NCBI GenBank assembly: GCA_965372135.1
Contig: CBDVBD010000044.1
Span: 1 to 20,701 of the forward strand
Reading direction: 5' to 3'
Source of the DNA: CBDVBD01 sp965372135
Lineage (GTDB): Bacteria > Electryoneota > RPQS01 > CBDVBD01
Length of the DNA: 20,701 nucleotides
The notes under the pieces were generated by a model. That model ran no database searches. It was not told the origin of the DNA and worked only from the letters and a program-made list of their open reading frames with translations. Below are positions 15,401-20,701 of this stretch, piece after piece. How positions within the stretch are numbered: the first letter of the stretch is position 1; every line of letters starts with the position of its first letter. Made by a program: the position numbers and the translations under genes.

Positions 15401-17395
15401 ATGATTGGAAAACAGCCAACCGCAAGAATTGCGGAACGCCTACCCATCGTCCTCGGGTTGGTTATTATGACTTTGGCAGCGCTGAGCGCCCCAGGGTGGG
15501 GTGTTCAGTTGACATTCCCGGATACAACCATGACCCGGGGAGATACCATCGATATTCCTCTTTATACCGAGGATTTAACCGGTTTGGGTGTAGTGGCTTA
15601 TGAAGTGCATTTCATCATCACAACCACTAATATTCAGCCGGTGGATGTCATCGAAGCTGGAACGCTGACCTCGGGCTGGGGGGATGCGGTCTGGAGTCTT
15701 ATAGGCAGTGAAGTGAGGATTGTGTCTGCGAGTATCACGCCCCTGACAGGCAGCGGTGTCCTGTTTTATGTACGGATGACGGCTCCGCTTACCGGAACCG
15801 GGAGTTCAAATTTGAACCTGACATACGGAATGTTCAATGAGGGTACTCCGGAAGTCACCTTAGATGATGGGCATGTGAGCATTAGCAATCCACCTTACAT
15901 TACCGTTAATCCTAATACCGCGACGTTGACTCGTGGTGATTCACTGTTGTTTTATACAAATTACGGTACGCCGCCGTATACATACTATTCTACTGATCCA
16001 TCGGTGGCGTCCATTGATCTCAATACCGGTTGGTTACATGCCTTGAGTCGCGGAATCACACGTGTTGCTGGCGAGGACGTCGTGGGCATACGGGATACCA
16101 CCGGTAACATCGTGGTTCGTGATTTGAAATTGACGATTCGTGATACCACAATCCTGACCGGTCAGATTTTTGATTTGCCGGTGTATGCGACGGATGTGAC
16201 CGGATTGGGAATATTGAGCGGCGAATTCGCTGTAACCTGGAGTTCCGGCTACATGCAGGTCTTAGATGTCCTGGAAACCGGGACGATGGTGGCATCCTGG
16301 GGTAATGTTACTCAAAATATCTTGCCCGGACAGCTTGACGTATCCTTTGCGGGAACTACACCTCTGTCCGGCTCTGGAGTGTTGATGATCCTAAGGTGTC
16401 AGATCACTTCGCCTTCCGGTGGCTTCACGATGTATATACAGAATCCGCTGTTTAACGAGGTGATCGAATCCAATGTCGATAATGGGTATATATCCATTAC
16501 AGCGGCACCAAATCTCAATATTTCACCTAATACCGCTAGTTTAGTGGTTGGCGATTCATTGCAATTTACTTTGTACGGCGGTGCCACACCACCGGTGACC
16601 TGGGGAACTACGGATCCAGGGGTGGCGACCATCACATCTTCCGGAATGCTGCATGCGATTGCCGGTGGGGAGGTGTTGGTGACAGCGGTGGATGACCTTG
16701 GCTTTACCGATTCATCGGAAACGATTACCGTCTGTGATTTTACTCTGGAAGTGGCTTGGGTGGAATCGCCGTCTGACCGGGCGATAGAGGTACCCATCAC
16801 ATTGGTGGGTGATGCCACCGGTCTGGGAGTACTGTCGTTTGAGATGACGCTCAGCTACAACGATGATATTGCCTGGGCAGACAGCCTGATCCAAGCCGGA
16901 ACCATGACTAGTTCGTGGTTTCCGGGAGTGCTCAACACCTATGTGAATGGAGCTGATCTTGCGATGGCAAGCGTCAGTCCGTTATCCGGCGGGAATGCCA
17001 CACTGGTTATTGTGGAATTTTATGTCAACCCAAGTGCAACAATCGGGCAATATACCAATGTCAATATCACCAATCTCTTGTTCAATGAGGGTGACGTGTG
17101 TGCTGCAGTAACCAACGGCAGGGTCACGGTGATTGCCGGAAATCCTGATCCGGTGGCGGATTTGGTGATTGTGCGCAACGGAACCAGCGTGATGTTGGAT
17201 TGGAGTGATGTGGCGCTGCGTGATGGGTATAACGTGTACCGGTACCTGGATGCGGGATTGACGACCTTGGACAATACATGGTTGGACGTTTCGGATGAGG
17301 ATCCGATGACACCCAGGTACCAGTGGACGGATCCAACGGCGGATTTGACTACCGATGTACAGTATTTTTACATCGTTCGGAGTTTTCTAAACTAA
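15401..17395 (+). CDS. Secreted tri-cohesin, Ig-like and FnIII-like protein (scaffoldin-like)
   Basis: This 664-residue exported protein has a signal sequence of about 34 residues (hydrophobic core VLGLVIMTLAALSA). By eye it shows three related cohesin-like domains at about 35-163, 241-368 and 446-579. Each has an opening FPDTT/IRDTT/VAWVE strand, a TGLGVxxxExxxxx segment, an (E/Q)AGTMxSSW-type middle and a closing LFNEG...xGxVxI strand. Two BIG2-like Ig domains lie between them (about 164-240 and 369-445: ISPNTASLVVGDSLQF, then ATITSSGMLHAIAGG). A FnIII-like domain ends the chain (580-664: VMLDWSDVALRDGYNVYR). No T9SS tail is seen, so its export or attachment may depend on its partner. Multiple cohesins next to a dockerin protein suggest a scaffold; the cohesin call is at fold level and binding is inference. 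Confidence 0.78.
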   Translation: MIGKQPTARIAERLPIVLGLVIMTLAALSAPGWGVQLTFPDTTMTRGDTIDIPLYTEDLTGLGVVAYEVHFIITTTNIQPVDVIEAGTLTSGWGDAVWSLIGSEVRIVSASITPLTGSGVLFYVRMTAPLTGTGSSNLNLTYGMFNEGTPEVTLDDGHVSISNPPYITVNPNTATLTRGDSLLFYTNYGTPPYTYYSTDPSVASIDLNTGWLHALSRGITRVAGEDVVGIRDTTGNIVVRDLKLTIRDTTILTGQIFDLPVYATDVTGLGILSGEFAVTWSSGYMQVLDVLETGTMVASWGNVTQNILPGQLDVSFAGTTPLSGSGVLMILRCQITSPSGGFTMYIQNPLFNEVIESNVDNGYISITAAPNLNISPNTASLVVGDSLQFTLYGGATPPVTWGTTDPGVATITSSGMLHAIAGGEVLVTAVDDLGFTDSSETITVCDFTLEVAWVESPSDRAIEVPITLVGDATGLGVLSFEMTLSYNDDIAWADSLIQAGTMTSSWFPGVLNTYVNGADLAMASVSPLSGGNATLVIVEFYVNPSATIGQYTNVNITNLLFNEGDVCAAVTNGRVTVIAGNPDPVADLVIVRNGTSVMLDWSDVALRDGYNVYRYLDAGLTTLDNTWLDVSDEDPMTPRYQWTDPTADLTTDVQYFYIVRSFLN

Positions 17396-17418
17396 TGGAC
17401 ATTCATTAACATAAGAAG

Positions 17419-17451
17419 CCCTCTCGGATAGATTTTCGGGAGGGTTTTTTT
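17419..17451 (+). terminator. Rho-independent terminator after the tri-cohesin gene
   Basis: CCCTCTCG (17419-17426) pairs with CGGGAGGG (17437-17444) over 8 bp, with one G-T pair, and is followed by seven T. It ends the plus-strand secreted-protein operon 24 bp after the stop. On the minus strand there is no T run after the stem, so it is one-directional. Confidence 0.85.
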
Positions 17452-17457
17452 GTTTAG

Positions 17458-18774
17458 TTATCCGATGAGTTCGGTGACGACATCGAGGATACGGTCGCGG
17501 GTGCGTCCATCCAAGCGGTGCATAGAGTGCTCTAAGTACCGTTGAACTTTTTCTGAGGTAACGTGTTGCTTCTCGCCATTAAGGAAGTCTGATAGCTTGG
17601 AGAGGTCTTGGGGATTGTGGATGCGCTCGGCAACGCCGTCGGAGAAATAGGAATTTTTTAAGGGTTTGGAATCGAATTTGACTTCGATTAGGGGTAAGCC
17701 GAAGACCATGCATTCCAAGCCGGATGTGGAATCCTGGATCAACGCCAAGTCGCTGCTCCATATTAGGGAGGTGATGTCCCTCCCGTGTTCGTGGATGATG
17801 CGGTTGGCGATTTCTGTTGTGGGGACGAAACTTTCCAGGTGTAGTTTTTCGATGGTTTCCCCAATTTGAGCTTTGACCTGTTCCACCAGCTTATCGTGCT
17901 CCAAGGGATGCCATTTTACTATCAGAAATACGTCCTGCTGATGTAGCACCCATTCGCCTACCATTTGGACATCACGCTGAAGGTCACCACTCCAGATACG
18001 GGCTGGAGTTAGCAGCAGCAGGATTACTTTTTGATCTTGTTTGATGTTCAAGTCACCACGGGTTTGTTCCCGAATGTTCATACGCTCACCGGCGGGCTTA
18101 GCAAGTAACTTGTCTAAGTGGGGTGCGCCAACGACAGCGAATTTGTCGGCAGTATGCCCGCAGTTAAGGAAAATGTCTTTCGTGTAATTGCCCCAAAGGC
18201 AGACCCGTGTCGAATAATCCACCAACGCGTGTTGGTAGAAATAGCTGAAGTATTTATTGCCACCGGGCGGGCGGTATAAGCCCTCCTGGAAGCTGACTAT
18301 TGGAATACCCATTTCATGCGCCCAATAGGCTAAGATTTTAGTCCAAAAGTTTGCTTCGTGCAATACAAAGACCACGTCGGGTTGGACGTCTTTGAGGTAT
18401 TCGCGAAACAGGACGTAACATTCGATGGTGTCGCGGAAAGCATCCCGGGTCCAAATGGTGCTGATATCGTCAAGGATGTTGTTGTCTTTGTTGAACATGC
18501 GGGAGGTGATTTCATCCTGGACGGCACGGTTATGCTGGTGCATTTCGCTGACTAGTTCTTGGTTCATCCAGTCCTGGATCAGGTCGTAGGATAAGCCCTG
18601 GTCGATTAGAGGGCGCTCGAAGCTGTCCACGTTGTAGCTGTTGAAGGCACTGGTTACAAAGCGGATTTGGAGACCGCCGTGTTCCTCCATATAGCTCATC
18701 AGCTCTGCCAGTTTTTTGGCATGGTGATCGCGTCCGGAAAAGCAGATGCCAGTTTTACCTTCCAGGGGTTTCAT
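17458..18774 (-). CDS. Probable GT-B glycosyltransferase (capsule/CDP-glycerol transferase-like)
   Basis: This 438-residue soluble protein has no signal peptide. Features seen: an N-terminal Rossmann-like start (KTGICFSGRDHHAKKLAEL), the phrase VGAPHLDKLL in the middle (G-x-P-x-x-D-x-L is typical of this fold), FLIVKWHPLEHD near residue 287, and LALIQDSTSGLECMVFGLPLIEVKF at about 343-367. The K-x-HP and D-S-x-S-G-x-E-x-x-x-x-G-x-P blocks are those of GT-B enzymes related to capsule synthesis, CDP-glycerol glycerophosphotransferases and UDP-GlcNAc 2-epimerases. A sugar or phospho-polyol transfer role in surface polysaccharide synthesis is likely; donor and acceptor are unknown. The start overlaps the upstream gene in an ATGA, so the two are translationally coupled. 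The start is supported by this coupling. Confidence 0.72.
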   Translation of the reverse strand: MKPLEGKTGICFSGRDHHAKKLAELMSYMEEHGGLQIRFVTSAFNSYNVDSFERPLIDQGLSYDLIQDWMNQELVSEMHQHNRAVQDEITSRMFNKDNNILDDISTIWTRDAFRDTIECYVLFREYLKDVQPDVVFVLHEANFWTKILAYWAHEMGIPIVSFQEGLYRPPGGNKYFSYFYQHALVDYSTRVCLWGNYTKDIFLNCGHTADKFAVVGAPHLDKLLAKPAGERMNIREQTRGDLNIKQDQKVILLLLTPARIWSGDLQRDVQMVGEWVLHQQDVFLIVKWHPLEHDKLVEQVKAQIGETIEKLHLESFVPTTEIANRIIHEHGRDITSLIWSSDLALIQDSTSGLECMVFGLPLIEVKFDSKPLKNSYFSDGVAERIHNPQDLSKLSDFLNGEKQHVTSEKVQRYLEHSMHRLDGRTRDRILDVVTELIG

Positions 18775-19886
18775 TTGTTCACCTCCACCGGAAGTTTTTG
18801 TAGTAAGTCGTAGAGTGCGTCGTCGTTTTGGGCAATTTTGTAGATGGTTTCATCGATACCCATGCGACTGGTGCAGTTGAAATCGTAAGGATCGAATAGG
18901 ATGACGTGACGGCTTATTCTTCCGGCGATCTCTAAGTTCCGATTCCAGCGAAAACCCAGGTACACGGGGAAGCAGTGATTCAAGACAGTGGTGTCGATTT
19001 TGCCCTTGAGTACCTGACAGGTAATCCGATCCGCTTCGTCTTGGAACAAGGTTTGGAATTCATCGGTGTCGGCGTCATTTTCACAATATATGTGCAAGAC
19101 CAACCGACCGGGGTCTTCGGATTCTAAGCGATTCATGATGCGCAGCAGTCGGCGGATTTCCCAGTTGTGCCGCCGATCGTAGGCGAGGAAGATGCCGTGT
19201 GAGTGATTGTTTAACTGCAATTCCTTCGCCATGGATTGGGATACTCTGAGGATTTGATCCTTTACGTTTTCCAGGGAATCGAACAGGGTTTTTCCGATGA
19301 CTTCGATTTTGTCAGCCTCGACGCCCAATTCGCGAACCAAGAAGTCGCGGTCTTCATCCATGTCGACCAGGTATTTTGAGAACTGCAGCGACATGTCCAG
19401 CATTTCGAAACGGCGGATTTCGTTGCATTGGATTGCGGTGGTGGGTAAGCTGCGTTTGATGGCTTTTCGCAGCAGGAAATGGATTAAGGGGACGTTCATG
19501 TCTAAGGAACAGACCAGTTCGTCGAAATCCACCGTACCCATAACTTCGCGTTCCTTTTCCCGGGATTCATGATGGAAAAATTGCAGCAGACGGTCGATGG
19601 GGATGTTTTCTATAAAGGCGAAGCGGCTGTCGGGAATGATGAAGTTCCGGAAAAACGGAGCCTCCATGACGCGAAGGAAATTTTCCAAGCGTTCTGGGGA
19701 AAAAGGGATGTTACCATGTACCAGGCTGCTTTCGACATTTTTTTGCTGCAGCCATTGATCCACCACCGGATTTGTAGCTACAATGGCGAACAAAGCAGAA
19801 GGGTGCTCCTGCTGGTTCCAGATAATATGGTGGAGGATTTTGTCTTCCGGAGTGGTGATGATATATAGGATGCGGCGTTGCTGCAT
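18771..19886 (-). CDS. Unknown protein coupled to the glycosyltransferase gene
   Basis: I do not recognise a family. It is a soluble protein of about 371 residues that starts with a beta strand (RRILYIITTPEDKILHHIIW). A middle part (SKYLVDMDEDRDFLVRELGVEADKIEVIGK) is like the domain junction of GT-B enzymes, where a G-x-x-x-x-K-I-x-V-x-G phrase is common. A late strand-turn (HVILFDPYDFNCTSRMGID) is near the C-terminus. It overlaps the glycosyltransferase-like gene by 4 bp (ATGA), so they almost certainly act together; it could be a divergent second transferase or a partner subunit. The open frame starts at TTG 19919, but ATG 19886 (MQQRRILYI, with AAGGG upstream) or ATG 19898 is more likely. 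Its own substrate is not predictable. Confidence 0.68.
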   Translation of the reverse strand: MQQRRILYIITTPEDKILHHIIWNQQEHPSALFAIVATNPVVDQWLQQKNVESSLVHGNIPFSPERLENFLRVMEAPFFRNFIIPDSRFAFIENIPIDRLLQFFHHESREKEREVMGTVDFDELVCSLDMNVPLIHFLLRKAIKRSLPTTAIQCNEIRRFEMLDMSLQFSKYLVDMDEDRDFLVRELGVEADKIEVIGKTLFDSLENVKDQILRVSQSMAKELQLNNHSHGIFLAYDRRHNWEIRRLLRIMNRLESEDPGRLVLHIYCENDADTDEFQTLFQDEADRITCQVLKGKIDTTVLNHCFPVYLGFRWNRNLEIAGRISRHVILFDPYDFNCTSRMGIDETIYKIAQNDDALYDLLQKLPVEVNK

Positions 19887-20216
19887 AGAATTAGCCATCC
19901 CTTGACTACGAAACTTCAATAAGGGCTTTAGTAATATATGGCAAATATCATACCATAATAGGGAAATTATGCTTTGTTAAGGAGTGAATTGGGTTGCGCG
20001 CTTTAAGTTATTGTAATTTTGGAATTACTCCTATCGTTGATTATCCTATAAGGTATTGTTTGTTGCGGTAAATCATGCCATTGTAAGGGTAATAATTGCC
20101 TCGGGAATGGGAGGAGCAATGTAGTGATATTTTTCACAAGCGGTTTTAGGATTGTTTTCTCTTATTTGGAAAGTAGGGGGTGGTTGTAGGTTTGTTTCCA
20201 TGTGACTTGTTTGTCA
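19887..20216. other. Upstream region of the glycosyltransferase operon
   Basis: No gene is seen. The first part should hold the promoter for the minus-strand pair: TGG-TATGAT (minus strand, 19947-19955) looks like an extended -10 element about 60 bp upstream of the start. No convincing -35 is visible. The rest is AT-rich DNA without notable structure. Confidence 0.35.
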
Positions 20217-20409
20217 GCCACCCAATCCCCCACCCGCCCACCCTCGGGATTGGGTGGCAACTTAACACCCGACTGAAGTCGGGTGCTGTCACAAGTGTCG
20301 GGTTTCATGAAACCCGACCTAAAGAGACCCCCCCTTGCTCCCCCCCTGCAATAGCAGGGGGGGAGTTATTGTGATCTCCTCCTTGCACCCCTCCTGCAAG
20401 TAGCAGGAG
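20217..20409. repeat. Chain of five strong hairpins
   Basis: In order: a 13-bp stem GCCACCCAATCCC/GGGATTGGGTGGC (20217-20258); CACCCGACT/AGTCGGGTG with a 2-nt loop (20266-20285); a perfect 22-bp palindrome centred on TTTCATGAAA (20297-20318); a 12-bp C-run/G-run stem with AATA loop (20338-20365); and CTCCTGC/GCAGGAG (20391-20409). The last two are preceded by similar CCTTGC words and look like diverged copies. No coding frame is credible. Confidence 0.75.
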
Positions 20410-20442
20410 AGGTAAAGAGAGACCCAATGCGCCCAACCCCGC

Positions 20443-20701
20443 CAGATTATCCGTCAGGAGCCGGACAAGTCCGTCAATGGGGGACAGGGTTAGTAAGTTG
20501 GCAAGTGAGCAAGTGCCCCCCCTTTTATTCCCCCCCGGGAACCGGGGGGGAGGTTGGAAAAAAACCCGGGTAACAAGTAACCCAGAGTACTCAACCGTCA
20601 GATTATCCGTCAGGAGCCGGACAAGTCCGTCAATGGGTGGACAGGATTAGTAAGTTGGCAAGTGAGCAAGTGCCCCCCCTTTTATTCCCCCCCGGGAACC
20701 G
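20443..20701 (+). repeat. Tandem direct repeat, about 156-bp period, cut by window end
   Basis: Bases 20443-20544 and 20599-20701 are near-identical over about 102 bases, starting CAGATTATCCGTCAGGAG and ending CCCCCCCGGGAACCG, with a few changes near GTCAATGGG. The part between differs (54 bases). Each copy contains the small hairpin CGGAC-AA-GTCCG and a C-run/G-run hairpin. Copy 2 continues past the window. Confidence 0.85.

Noticed and set aside
20180..20374. 64-residue open frame on the plus strand
   Set aside because: It runs through strong hairpins, has low-complexity composition and no ribosome site.
20443..20701. Possible CRISPR array
   Set aside because: Only two copies, repeat of about 102 bases and a 156-bp period; CRISPR repeats are about 23-47 bases with short spacers, and no cas gene is present.

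Overview
The window (about 20.7 kb) looks like a chromosomal piece of a Gram-negative bacterium of the FCB superphylum (for example Zixibacteria, KSB1 or Fibrobacteres relatives). The main reason is a very large secreted protein ending in a type IX secretion (T9SS)-style YPNPFNP...SGIYF tail, together with dockerin, cohesin and right-handed beta-helix modules typical of those phyla. Base composition is roughly half G+C, except for a clearly AT-rich stretch at about 2.7-5.0 kb. The exact phylum is inference.

Layout. (1) 1-2422, plus strand: ribosomal protein L31 with a strong terminator, a DUF1385/YqhQ-type membrane protein, and a secreted protein with a C-terminal YARHG domain. (2) 2397-2657, minus: a small holin-like membrane protein, convergent with and overlapping the YARHG gene. 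(3) 2779-4954, minus: a compact, AT-rich two-gene cassette of a PD-(D/E)xK-like nuclease followed 7 bp later by an N6-adenine DNA methyltransferase, best read as a horizontally acquired type II-like restriction-modification system. (4) 5139-9826, minus: an error-prone (ImuC/DnaE2-type) DNA polymerase and, upstream, a Y-family protein that has lost its catalytic acidic residues and carries a clamp-binding-like motif, i.e. ImuB. No ImuA lies next to them. They are separated by 365 bp of hairpins and palindromes, and a palindrome resembling known LexA boxes sits in the candidate imuB promoter. (5) 10097-17395, plus: two secreted giants, probably one operon. The first is a 1760-residue protein with seven beta-helix modules, a dockerin, a cohesin-like domain and a T9SS tail. 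The second is a 664-residue protein with three cohesin-like domains alternating with Ig-like domains and a FnIII-like end. A terminator follows. (6) 17458-19886, minus: two translationally coupled genes, a GT-B-like glycosyltransferase and an unknown partner. (7) 19887-20701: no gene; a field of strong hairpins and a 156-bp-period tandem duplication that runs off the window end.

How it may work together. ImuB and ImuC would form a damage-induced mutagenic translesion polymerase on the beta clamp. The beta-helix protein and the tri-cohesin protein could form a cell-surface assembly: the dockerin on one could bind cohesins on the other, giving a small non-cellulosomal scaffold. The last point is the most speculative and the most worth testing.
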